Of a stretch of 64,000 nucleotides of DNA, positions 23,382 to 32,596 are shown piece by piece (within the stretch, counting starts at the first letter, position 1; every line of letters begins with the position of its first letter). Origin of the DNA: Aphrocallistes beatrix (lineage: Eukaryota; Porifera; Hexactinellida; Sceptrulophora; Aphrocallistidae). Position numbers and translations under genes: made by a program. The notes below the pieces were generated by a model. The model saw nothing but the letters and a program-made list of their open reading frames with translations, was not told the origin of the DNA and made no database searches. The stretch covers positions 2,651,696 to 2,715,695 of the forward strand of contig OY725492.1 in NCBI GenBank assembly GCA_963281255.1. The letters run 5' to 3'.

Positions 23382-24125
23382 TCACAGTGGCTTATAGAGT
23401 AGGGTAGTATAGAATTTATCTCGGTATCTCTGTGGAGAAGCCAGGATAGTGCAGTCCTTTAGGGAGATGGCATAGAGGTGTCTGAGGCAGACGTGAGAGG
23501 GGTCTTCAGGGCTAGAAATAGCCGTCTGATCAGGACAATCGCCCGATGGATTGAAATGAAGAAGTGGCATTTGAGTCAGCTGCTTGGGAAACTCGGGAGG
23601 AGCGTGTGGACCCAGCCTCACAGGAATGTTGGGCACATCCTGTCCATAGCTGCCCTCGGGACTGTCAGGTCTAGAGCAGCCTCCCACCGACCGAGACAGG
23701 GACAGGTCGGCTAGGAGTTGGGAGGAAGGGGACTTCACCTCGATCAGGTTGTTGAGACCACCGTATGGGTCCGCAACAGTGGCCACGTCAGGGTCCTGTC
23801 TCCAGGCTCCATCCACGAAGAACTTGTACTCGTGAATCCCTTCAGGCAGCTCGACGATGGTGCTGAAGTCCTGCGTGCTGCGAGACAGAGGGATGCGGCC
23901 CCAGTCGCAGAAGTTGCCAGCCACGAACACCTCCTTGGCCGGGAGGGACCACTTAAATACGCATGGGATCTTAGGCAGATCGGGGGACTCTGTGAAGTCA
24001 GTCTTGTAGTAGGGGGTATGGATGGAGGGGAGTGGCGCTCTATCCATTGTCCCTTCACTAGACTGGGTCTCTGCATGCGCATCAGACTGTAGAGTACTGG
24101 ACTGGGTGCTGTATTCTGTCCCCAT
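23382..24125 (-). CDS. PRKAB: AMP-activated protein kinase beta subunit
   Basis: This is the scaffold and glycogen-binding subunit of the AMPK energy-sensing kinase. All parts are visible in 247 residues. N-terminal MGTEYS has Gly2 and Ser6, fitting N-myristoylation. The CBM48 glycogen-binding module spans about residues 52-131 (VFKWSLPAKEVFVAGNFCDW at 56-75, EYKFFVDGAWRQDP at 99-112, GGLNNLIEVK at 122-131), with both stacking tryptophans (75, 108) and the lysine at 101. Ser83 in PLSRS is the equivalent of the autophosphorylation Ser108 of human beta1. The C-terminal alpha/gamma-binding domain ends with the canonical YRDKFYTTLLYKPL. It is near the usual length (about 270). It is a single exon, 219 bp downstream of THOC5 on the same strand. 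Confidence 0.95.
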   Translation of the reverse strand: MGTEYSTQSSTLQSDAHAETQSSEGTMDRAPLPSIHTPYYKTDFTESPDLPKIPCVFKWSLPAKEVFVAGNFCDWGRIPLSRSTQDFSTIVELPEGIHEYKFFVDGAWRQDPDVATVADPYGGLNNLIEVKSPSSQLLADLSLSRSVGGCSRPDSPEGSYGQDVPNIPVRLGPHAPPEFPKQLTQMPLLHFNPSGDCPDQTAISSPEDPSHVCLRHLYAISLKDCTILASPQRYRDKFYTTLLYKPL

Positions 24126-24344
24126 CCGTTGCTCAGCTAGTCTGCCGCTATCTCCATTAGCTAGTACATAATAATATTGCCTCCAATGGTTTCTATCAAA
24201 ATCTCGTCAGCTAATCCTAAGCCCAGCATAAAGCATAAAAATTTACAATTATCGCGCTTAATGTACTTCCCACAAGCTGTCTTCTACCATGACGTAGGAT
24301 TCTAGTTGATATAAAGGATTTTAACGTAGGATATAATTTCAACC

Positions 24345-25949
24345 CTAAAGAGAGAGGTTCCCGCTGAGTGCGTCAGGGTGTCTGCTGAGATGTTCTATGC
24401 ATATACCGTTTTCCTGTAGTCGGTACAGCTCCGAGTGAGATACAAACATCTGCGTTAACAGCAGCAGCTGCCTACTCAGAACCGAATCCCGATCCTGGCT
24501 CTGATCCGGCACGTTTGCGTTCATCTCCCTCTCAATGCGCCATTCCTGCTGCTTGTCCTCTGGCCTCGTAAGCGGCGACAGCAAGCTGACTGTGAAGTAA
24601 GGAGCAGTGTCTGGATACTCGAAGTAGACGGCCAGCAGGAAGGAGAGCTTGTACTTCTCGTATTGGAGTTGTCCTGAGTAGCAGAAGCCGTCTCTTGCAG
24701 AGAACGCCTCGAGGTTACGTCCGCTACTGAAGCCATTCAAACTCTCTTTCAACTCTCCAAAGCTAAGCAGCTTCCACTCAGCCAGCTTCGCATTCCCCTC
24801 CACTCCCGACTTCCTGACCGCTTCGAGCTGCGCGGATAGAGACCGGCGGCTGATCACGCGTCTGCACAGACTCTCGACAATGGGTCCTGTGTGCGTCTGG
24901 GCGATATGCCGACTCGGCTCTGTCATGCTCAAGTCTGGCCGCATCCCTGCCAGGCAGTAGACCCAGAGGTTTTCAAACCCGGCTCTTTCATCTTGGCCCA
25001 GGCTGGAGACAACCAGGCTGGTGAGAAGGTTAGACTTGGTCTGCCACCTGTCCTTGGATGTGTCCGGCTGCGGAGTTAGTTCTGTGACTGTGGCGGCCAC
25101 AGAGTTGTCGTACGTGTCGTACGCGAACCGGATGAGGACGGAGTGGACCTGGGAGTGGAGCTGGGAGTGGAGCTTGAGGAACACTTGGACTGGATGGAGC
25201 GTTTCTTCCTCCTCGCAGGACTTCTTGATTTCCTCCAGTCCTAGCTCTGCTTCCAGCTGTCTGCTGCGGCAATAGGCGCCAGTCTCCACGAACAGGAGGT
25301 ACAGGGACGGGACCAGCTTCCCGGCCAGTACTCTCTCTGCATTTTCCTGTATCACCCGGATGCCTAAGTCACTCTCGCTGTTCGCCGCCTTGGCAGACAA
25401 CCGCTCAACTACTCGGGACAGCTCGCTCAGCAGGAGGAACTTCTGTGAGTTGTCAGCTTCTCTGATCGACTTCTCTTCTCTAAGATTCTTCGCTTGTACT
25501 GAGAGCTGTTGTCTGGTCTGCAGTTCCCACTCCAGCCTCTCCTTCATCAGCTCGTGCGCGTCCGAGGGCAACTCTCGCTTGGAAATCTTTCTCAACTCAT
25601 CCTCTCCCATAATACGAATCTGCTCGTGCATGGAGGAGAGCGTGAGGCAAGAGCGGATCTCTTTCTTCAGGTGCTGCGAGTGGTAGAGGAGATTCTCCAG
25701 CTGTAGCAGCTTCCGGTCGAAGGCTTCCTTACACGCCTGCAACTCCACCCGCGCCGATGCACCCTTCAGATGAGCCGAGCGGTTTATATCGAGCAGGAAT
25801 GTGAAGTAGATGCTGATTTCCTGTCTCAGCTTGAGAGCTGAAGACGAGGGTTTACCAGATTTCTTTAATTCGTAAACCTTAGAGAGCAACTCCTTGATTC
25901 TATCGTAGTAGGATTGTGATTTCTCGAAAGGATTCCAATTGCTCGTCAT
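24345..25949 (-). CDS. THOC5: THO complex subunit 5
   Basis: THOC5 is a coiled-coil subunit of the THO/TREX complex that couples transcription to mRNA export. The 534-residue product is helical throughout. The conserved N-terminal block includes LLQLENLLYHSQHLKKEIR (about residues 84-102) and the acidic/basic segment ERLEWELQTRQQLSVQAKNL (about 132-151). PSLYLLFVETGAYCRSRQ follows (about 214-231), and the C-terminal domain has YKLSFLLAVYFEYPDTAPYF (about 432-451). All four blocks match the family in order. It is shorter than human THOC5 (683 residues), mostly through a shorter acidic linker. GC content is higher than in the surroundings. No intron. The start is the first ATG after stops; the leader is AT-rich. 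Confidence 0.9.
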   Translation of the reverse strand: MTSNWNPFEKSQSYYDRIKELLSKVYELKKSGKPSSSALKLRQEISIYFTFLLDINRSAHLKGASARVELQACKEAFDRKLLQLENLLYHSQHLKKEIRSCLTLSSMHEQIRIMGEDELRKISKRELPSDAHELMKERLEWELQTRQQLSVQAKNLREEKSIREADNSQKFLLLSELSRVVERLSAKAANSESDLGIRVIQENAERVLAGKLVPSLYLLFVETGAYCRSRQLEAELGLEEIKKSCEEEETLHPVQVFLKLHSQLHSQVHSVLIRFAYDTYDNSVAATVTELTPQPDTSKDRWQTKSNLLTSLVVSSLGQDERAGFENLWVYCLAGMRPDLSMTEPSRHIAQTHTGPIVESLCRRVISRRSLSAQLEAVRKSGVEGNAKLAEWKLLSFGELKESLNGFSSGRNLEAFSARDGFCYSGQLQYEKYKLSFLLAVYFEYPDTAPYFTVSLLSPLTRPEDKQQEWRIEREMNANVPDQSQDRDSVLSRQLLLLTQMFVSHSELYRLQENGICIEHLSRHPDALSGNLSL

Positions 25950-26142
25950 CTAGTCGAATCGATCTAAATCTACAGAGATAGACTAGATAACAAAATTCAA
26001 CAGAAGTTTTAGTTAATATCTCTTTAATTAATTAAGCCTGGCTCCAAGAGTCATCGATTTTCAGTAGTATTAGACACCTGCTGAGTTTGACGCTATAATT
26101 TCATCGAGCACAAGAACTTACAAGAAAAAATTCAATCTGGAG

Positions 26143-28448
26143 CAGTGTTCCCTCTAAGGCACTCAAAAATTTCCGTACGGAAATTTGCCTGTTTTCGCCA
26201 AAGGCAAATACGGAAATTTTACGGATTTCGGACCCTTAAAACGGAAAATTTCATTTATAGGATTATAAGGATTATTATATTGTTAAGATTATTGTTGATG
26301 TATGCAAAGATAGTGTAGCGAAAAAGTCTAGTCATTCTCACTCCAGTCTTACTCTACCAGAAAGTCACTCTTTTGTACCACTTCGTAATCGTAATCATCC
26401 TCATCGCTTTCCGCAGAATCCGGTTAGAAATCAGAGTCTGCGAAGTAGTCTTGTTAGGTCGGGGATGTACAGGGTGTCCAGCGCTGTCTCGCTTCACTGC
26501 CCTGACGACGACCTCGCGGCGAGCCTTGGATTGCGCCCAATGTGCGTAGACCACATCTCAGCCAGGAGTGGCCGACAGCGACATCCACATTCAAGAGACG
26601 AAGTGGTGCGAGGCCAGCCTGTTGCGTGACTTGGACTTGGCACTGAACGCCCTCCACGTCAGCACTGTCCATACTGTAGCTACTCTGGATTTCCAATACC
26701 ATGCGGTATACGCATAAGTCCTCGCGGTCCCGCTTGTCCTCCTGCAAGAGCACGGCAAACAGCTCCCCTTCGTCGTAGATGGCCCGCTGATGTGCCGCCT
26801 TCGCCAACCTGTGGTATACCCGCAGGAAGAACTTCACGAAATGCTCCTCAGACAGGCCTCCATAATGTCTCTCGTGAATGGCAAATGGGCATGGGCAGCT
26901 TTGCAGACGAGATCCTTAGAGAAGCAGAATTCAGCACCACTTTTCTTTAACATACTGAAGTCGTGGATTTGCGAAGCCTGTGCCGACTTCATGAACGGAC
27001 AACGTTCTACGAGGCGTACCCGCATGAACTTAGCAAACTTCTTCACAGACCCATATCTAACTCCTCCGTGAGTTCTTCGAGTGCTCTATCGGTTAACTGG
27101 AAATGGAGGTACACGGTCCACTCGGAGAGGTTCCTGGTTTGCATGCGGGTGGAGAGCAAAAAGATGATACGCATAACGTCCAGGGTGCCTTTGAATTCGT
27201 CGGCGTGTTCCACCAGCACCTGCAGGATGCACCTCTCCTCGTGGCTTGCCTTCGCTGATAGTTGTCTCGTAGAACCCAACCACAGCATCGCGACCTGCCA
27301 GAGCGCCTTCATCGCGAGGTAGAGGAGAGCCATCGTGTTCCGCAGAGGGAGTGCGGATAACGCAGCCACCGAAAGCTCGCCCAACCGTCTGAAGCTCCTT
27401 GAGGTTCGCAGTGGACTGTTGAAGTAGGAGTAGCGTATCGGAGCGACGTCTCGATCTCCACGGCCAACTCTTGAACGACATCAGGGCAGTTGGATTTTCC
27501 GTCAAACACGTCAACAACCGCGAGATTGATTCTGTGCAGAACACAGTGGCTCGTGAAGACAGGTCCCTCGGCCCAGTCAGACGGGAGTTTGGCAGCGCCC
27601 TTCTTACTGCCTCTCATCGCAGCTGCACCGTCAGTTGCTACCGCGGTAAGGTTCTTGCGCTCCATGTCGAGATCGGTGAACAGACAGCGCAGCCGGTGGA
27701 CTCGTCCATAATTCAGCCGAACTTCAGACCCGCACACGGTCTTCAGCACCTGCCTCTGCACGTCGGTAGCAGTGGCGAAGGAGCAGTTGCAGTTCTTCGA
27801 ACGCCAACTGCTCGTACAGGCCTCGCCGTTCCGCTCTCCCAAGCAAGGAAGGCCTCCGACTTACGCATGGAGACTGCCTCTGATCCCAGAACCGTAGTGA
27901 GGTCGACGAGAGGCAGCACAGACGCCTTTGCTCCTCTAGCTTGGTCTGCGCCTGTTGCGTCGCCTTCTACTTCGCCGCGGCCCACATCTCCTGGGGCGTG
28001 AGCTTGGCGTTGCCGTGCAGGGCAGGGTTCTTGTCCGCGGCTTTCTGATGATCCGTCAGGTCGGATCTCTGGAAGCCCACCTTCTGCACACGCCACTCAC
28101 TGAACTTGTTCTTCGCCCCACGAACAGAACAGGTACCACAGCGGTACTCACACGCAGCGCCCTTCTGTCGCACTTCCAGCCAAGAGAAGTCTTTCGTAAA
28201 GTCACCAAGAGACTTTCTCATTATCTAAACACTCTAAAAGGAATGTGATATTGCTGCTATGGTCATGATCAGTACAGTGAAGGGAAGTCAACGTGGCAGT
28301 TCTAGTCACGCCCCTTGTCATATTGCCCGAGTACAGTAGAGCATGAATCTGAGCACGGAATTTTTCTCCCACCGGAAGTGTCGTCACGGAAATTAAATTA
28401 ACTTCACGGATCCAAAGGATCCGTCACGGATTCTTAGAGGGAACACTG
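26143..28448 (-). mobile_element. hAT transposon with exact 8-bp TSD
   Basis: The terminal inverted repeats CAGTGTTCCCTCTAAG (16 bp, perfect) sit at 26143-26158 and, inverted, at 28433-28448. Exact duplications ATCTGGAG lie at 26135-26142 and 28449-28456. Subterminal CGGAAATT / CACGGA words repeat at both ends, as is usual in hAT elements. It is 2306 bp long with a broken minus-strand transposase. GC content is clearly above the surroundings, which suggests recent arrival. Confidence 0.95.
26350..28221 (-). pseudogene. Frameshifted transposase of the 26143-28448 hAT element
   Basis: The minus-strand frames in order are: 28221-27967, with a zinc-finger-like start (YRCGTCSVRGAKNKFSEWRV); 27842-27309, with the catalytic core region VATDGAAAMRGSKKGAAKLP and HCVLHRINLAVVDVFDG, then CGTRWLSS; 27384-27043, a helical region; 27046-26834; and 26837-26454. 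Each ends by running into the next frame with short overlaps, so at least four frameshifts are needed to join them. The catalytic TDGAAAM and HC..HR motifs are typical of hAT transposases. The strand opposite shows overlapping ORFs that are shadows. Confidence 0.8.
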
Positions 28449-28456
28449 ATCTGGAG

Positions 28457-28927
28457 GCTCCAGGCTTGTAAAAAAGATGGGAACTGAAATTAGAATTGAT
28501 CATCGATTTCGACTTCGAAACAATTTTCATCAAAAATTTTCGAGAAAATTTCTAATTTTCTATAAATGTTCATACCAAAGACGAAATTCTCGACGAAAAA
28601 TAGTTTCATATTTTTTAGCAATTTTCAAATTCTCCGGATTTTATCAACTAAGTGTAGACTAATACGTTAGTAAACGTCCAGATAGCCCAGGAGTGCTCAG
28701 TATAATTTTAGATTGCTCTGATGTCTATAATTGGAACCAAGGCTGGCCCAAGATCTGAACTAGCCATTTTGAACAAAACCTGGACAAACTCTGGACACTG
28801 AATAAAAACCCTGGAATTTCTCCAAACTTCCGTTATAAACAGGACTGCCCAGGCAAAAATAGCCATCTGCTGGCCACCCTAAGTATACGAAACAATAAAA
28901 CAATCACACTAGCAAAATTAATATCAA
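28457..28927. other. Non-coding DNA downstream of LAMTOR3
   Basis: AAGGCTGGCCCAAGATCTGA at about 28739 and an inverse-like GGCCACCCTAAG at about 28872 may bound a small MITE, but the ends match poorly. No gene is seen. Confidence 0.35.
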
Positions 28928-29350
28928 TTACACAGTCTCTCCACCCTTAACCAACTTCTGAATACCCGGAATAAACTCGTCTCTAAACAGAGCAATAAGA
29001 ATTCCAGTTTTTGCTGTATTCTTAGCTACGACAGTAAAGATCAGGAATTCGCCTTTATCCAAAGAGAAACTGAACTGCAACAGTTGCAATTGTTTAAAAT
29101 AAGTGACTAATGTGTCTAGGCTGGATACTCTGTTCTCCCCAGTCAGCAGTTTGGTCTGCTGGCACTGCTTCAGGAATACTTCGGCTAGAGAGGATTTGGG
29201 AGGGGGAAGGGAGTGGCTATCTGTCGCTCGAGGGTCTAGTTTTCTTAATAATTCTTTCCCGGAGCTGTCTGCTAGAGATATGGAGAGAATTCCATTTATC
29301 TGCTCATAGATTAATGCTATGTATTTATCTAGCTCCATAGCTAAAAACAA
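28928..29350 (-). CDS. LAMTOR3: Ragulator complex protein LAMTOR3 (MP1)
   Basis: LAMTOR3 is a roadblock-fold scaffold that pairs with LAMTOR2 in Ragulator on late endosomes and lysosomes, anchoring Rag GTPases for mTORC1 and MEK1-ERK signalling. The 140-residue product matches human MP1 (124 residues) in layout. It has an N-terminal helix (YIALIYEQINGILSISLADS), a central strand segment (TYFKQLQLLQFSFSLDKGEF) aligning with TYQVVQFNRLPLV, and the C-terminal VVAKNTAKTGILIALFRDEF aligning with the family's S.ANTGLI.SLE.EL. An insertion around residues 35-55 explains the extra length. The alternative start MELDKY (four residues in) is equally plausible and nearer to human length. Single exon. Sequence divergence is high, so the assignment rests on the C-terminal motif. 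Confidence 0.78.
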   Translation of the reverse strand: MFLAMELDKYIALIYEQINGILSISLADSSGKELLRKLDPRATDSHSLPPPKSSLAEVFLKQCQQTKLLTGENRVSSLDTLVTYFKQLQLLQFSFSLDKGEFLIFTVVAKNTAKTGILIALFRDEFIPGIQKLVKGGETV

Positions 29351-29589
29351 AATAAGCTCATCTCATATCCACACAGCGATTCAAAGATATATCTAGTTAT
29401 CTAGTCCACCGGATTCCAGAGTCTACAAATTTTTGCATTTTATCAATGTACACAAAATTTAAAATACCAAGTTTATATCATTGTAGTGCTGAACCGAGGA
29501 TGCTTAGTCTCGCATAACATTAGTCCTGTTGCGTGATATCTTGAGTCATAATATTTTGAGATATGAACTCTCTAGATAAAAATTTAATC

Positions 29590-30133
29590 TTAGACGCTCA
29601 AATATCGATCTACAGCTATTGTTGTCACCTAGGGAAAAGAAAATCTCTGACTATAGTGGAAAAACATGTAATAGGGATATAGACTCAATTTACAACTATG
29701 TACTGTATATGTAACCTAATTCACACAAGTTTGTGTGAAGCCCTGCCATACCACAGCTTCCTTCACTGCCCGCAACTGCGTTCTCCCGGACTGTTCCACC
29801 ACTCCGAGAATTCACGAGCTCCTCCAGATCCAGAGCATCGGCAACCTCTTTGTGACAAGCAATTACAGCCAGGACTGCCAGGTGGTTAGGACGTGCTTGA
29901 TTCATTGTGCTTCGCAAATACGTCTTTAGGCGACGCAGCGACGAAAAAATCCTCTCCGATACTTCCTCACTATCTTTAGATTTTAACAAATCAGTCTTCG
30001 TTTCGATTTTTTCGTGTGACAGAGATCTTTTCCTATCATTTTTCTTTCTAAACCCACGAAAGAACTCTCTACAGAACTCATCATGCTCTACCACGTCCTG
30101 ATTCCAACTGGTTACAATCTCTTCCTCCTTCAT
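29590..30133 (-). pseudogene. hAT transposase C-terminal fragment and 3' end
   Basis: The minus-strand frame from 30133 includes RIFSSLRRLKTYLRSTMNQ and NHLAVLAVIACHKEV...LDLEELV, the hAT C-terminal dimerisation domain (usual form ERSFS.LRRIKTYLRSTM..RLNGLALL). The catalytic part is missing. The non-coding part towards 29590 (CCTGCCATACCACAGCTTCC, ATCTTAGACGCTCAAATATC) recurs at 44286-44470, so both are 3' ends of one hAT family. Confidence 0.75.
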
Positions 30134-30136
30134 TAC

Positions 30137-30440
<304 letters not shown>

Positions 30441-30537
30441 TTTAAAGGAAAAATCTGTCATATTTTGTGGCAAATTCTGCCATTAAAATACCATAAACAC
30501 CCTCATATCGTTATTCTAAGATGCAAAATTACTTATA

Positions 30538-30860
30538 ACAAGCGCGCTTCGCTTGCTTGCGCTACGCGGCTGGTGGACGATTTGTGTCCGCCGGAGGCGC
30601 CCTTTGGGCGCCTAGGCTCACATGGATTAATTATATGGTAGATAACATCTCTAAATAGATCTGTCTTACTGTTATAATCGCTATCACTCGAAAATCACCA
30701 AATTTGTCAATTTTTGATGAGTAATGATGACGTAATAACAGAGTGATGAGTCATCATTTTTTATGAGAGTCACATCGTATGTGTGATATATTAATATACA
30801 CATTCTATTAAAATTTCAGCCTTCTATCACCTAAAATGACGGAGTTATAGTCGAAAAGAT
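30538..30860 (-). mobile_element. H-family element, partial
   Basis: It starts ACAAGCGCGCTTCGCTTGCT with the GC-rich palindrome, then GGCGCCTAGGCTCACATGGA, TGATGAGTAATGATGACGTA and GTGATGAGTCATCATTTTTT, the standard H order. After about 30860 it passes into a different repeat (GGTGTGAAAA family). The TCCTTACTATT terminus is not present at the expected place. Confidence 0.65.
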
Positions 30861-31440
30861 GAAATTTCTAATTATAAAAAATGATGTCTGTCGTGTCGGT
30901 CGACAGACCGATAGTGTAGCTCCAGGAAGTAACTCGAAGGAACATGAAATGTGAATATCGAAATAAATCGGGAAATACTCATTTTAGGCCATTCCAAGTG
31001 TGAAATTTGGAATCTACATATTAAAATGTCCTATATTAGTCGTTGAGAGCTCGCTTTTAGCATATTCAAAAGGTGTGAAAATGTGTCTATATCAATATGT
31101 TAATAACTCATAAAATATTCATATTATTACTTTCAAAGTACGAAAATCGGATCTACATGGTAAATACCCTACATTAGCCGTTGAGGTTATTTATATCTTT
31201 AAGCAAAACTTTGCAGTGGTGGTGTTAAAATATGAATATATACTTATAATAAAAACCGGAAGTGATGAGATTTTGCGAAAAAAATGTTGACGGTGCACAG
31301 CACAGCTACAACATAATTCCTACCTGTGAAATTTGGTAAAAATCGGACTTTTAGATTTCGCATTAGCGCGCGGACGGACATACATACATGCCATAAGGGC
31401 ATCTCCTTAGAGGAGCTGCACTAAAAAAAGGTGATAATGA
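30861..31440. repeat. GGTGTGAAAA-family repeat ending in the three-palindrome cassette
   Basis: It contains two diverged units with AAAATGTCCTATATTAGTCG / AAATACCCTACATTAGCCGT and GGTGTGAAAA words. It then has CGCATTAGCGCGCGGACGGA, a CATA tract, CATGCCATAAGGGCATCTCC and AGAGGAGCTGCACTAAAA at 31367-31428. The same layout, in decayed form, is found at 17750-17890. Confidence 0.55.
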
Positions 31441-31502
31441 CGTCATAATTCTATGATGAGTCGACATTTTCGTCTGAGGTCATAACTTGGAGCCTATGTA
31501 TA

Positions 31503-31825
31503 TAGTGGAACCTGTATATAACGGCCATCCAAGGGACTAGACAAAATTGACCGTTATATACAGGTGATTGTCTTAATCCCCAAAAGGTATCAACGTAGTG
31601 CAATAAATATCAAGTTTTTAGAAATCCATTACATGAAGTAATTACATGAAACTTGTTTATCGTTCGTAACAGGTCCTGTAATAAACACATAAAAAGGTGA
31701 AAAATGTGATGGCCGTTATAGACAGCTTTAGAGTCAGTAAGGGACTACAAACGGGCCGCGTTGAGCAGGTGACCGCTATAGACAGGTGACCGTTATATAG
31801 AGTGGCCGTTATAGCAGGTTCGACA

Positions 31826-31828
<3 letters not shown>
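31503..31828. mobile_element. pogo/Tigger-like MITE
   Basis: The termini GTGGAACCTGTATATAACGG and, inverted, GTCGAACCTGCTATAACGG flank an interior with ACCGTTATATACAGGTGA and CCGCTATAGACAGGTGACCG words. TA lies at both outer borders. It abuts a TA microsatellite. Confidence 0.7.
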
Positions 31829-31883
<55 letters not shown>

Positions 31884-31885
31884 TG
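31827..31885. repeat. (TA)n microsatellite
   Basis: About 28 TA units with one CA interruption, followed by a diverged H terminus (TTGATTAATAGTAAGGA, 31883-31899). The Tyr-Ile repeat ORFs over it are artefacts. Confidence 0.9.
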
Positions 31886-31899
31886 ATTAATAGTAAGGA

Positions 31900-32596
31900 T
31901 ATGTACAATGAAGAAGGGGAAATTGTCAATAAGGAATATATGTTCAAGTTTATTACAAATCTGTTCTATACATTTTTCAAGAACTTTTGTATGGGTGGAC
32001 GCTGTCAAGCTATACATCATCCATGCCAATAGGGCACCTCCTATAAATAGGCGCTACACTGCACTAAAAAGGAACGATTATCCCCGCTGACCAAATTTCT
32101 AGGTTCACCTCTGATACACCAATAATTTGGAATGATGGAAATCTCATGGAATTTTCGTCCCTCAGAATTTTCGTCCCCGGAATTTTCGACTCTTACCAAT
32201 TTCACAATCAAAAGCTTTTCATTTTTTCCACCCCTTATTCACCTATTATTTTCAACAAACTCTACTCCAAAGGCCGCAACTCCCGCCCTTTCCATATTAG
32301 TGTCCGTTTATTTTAATTTCCGTGGCCGAAATTTCCATGGTCAAGATACGTATCTGCAAACGAATAATTTGATTTGCCCTATTCAACTAATAATTTCTTC
32401 ATTTAGACCTTCACTCCCCCCCCCCCATAATACTACTGGGGTTCGCTTGGACCCCCTGCTAGAAGTCCTACAGAAAGTCAAGTCGTTTTACCCCAAGTCT
32501 AACTATTTTGTGATGACAATTAAATATAACATGCGTCCTACCTAGCTCCTTTATGGGCTGCTGTAGAGGAGGGTATCTATAATATATATAAACAAA
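31900..32596. other. Non-coding DNA 3' of DIPK1
   Basis: A weak three-palindrome cassette lies at about 32000-32073. GAATTTTCGTCCC words repeat at 32151-32190. The ORF at 32132-32545 overlaps this repeat, has no recognisable motif and is not called. Confidence 0.45.

Noticed and set aside
23478..24092. Plus-strand ORFs opposite AMPK beta
   Set aside because: They are shadows of a conserved minus-strand gene and have no domain features.
24891..25706. Plus-strand ORFs opposite THOC5
   Set aside because: Shadow frames of GC-rich coding DNA.
26790..28248. Long plus-strand ORFs, up to 176 aa, inside the hAT element
   Set aside because: The transposase motifs are on the minus strand; these are antisense shadows.
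31802..32029. ORFs with Tyr-Ile repeats
   Set aside because: They arise from the (TA)n microsatellite.
32132..32545. 137-aa ORF downstream of DIPK1
   Set aside because: It overlaps GAATTTTCGTCCC repeats, shows no motif and has biased low-complexity composition.
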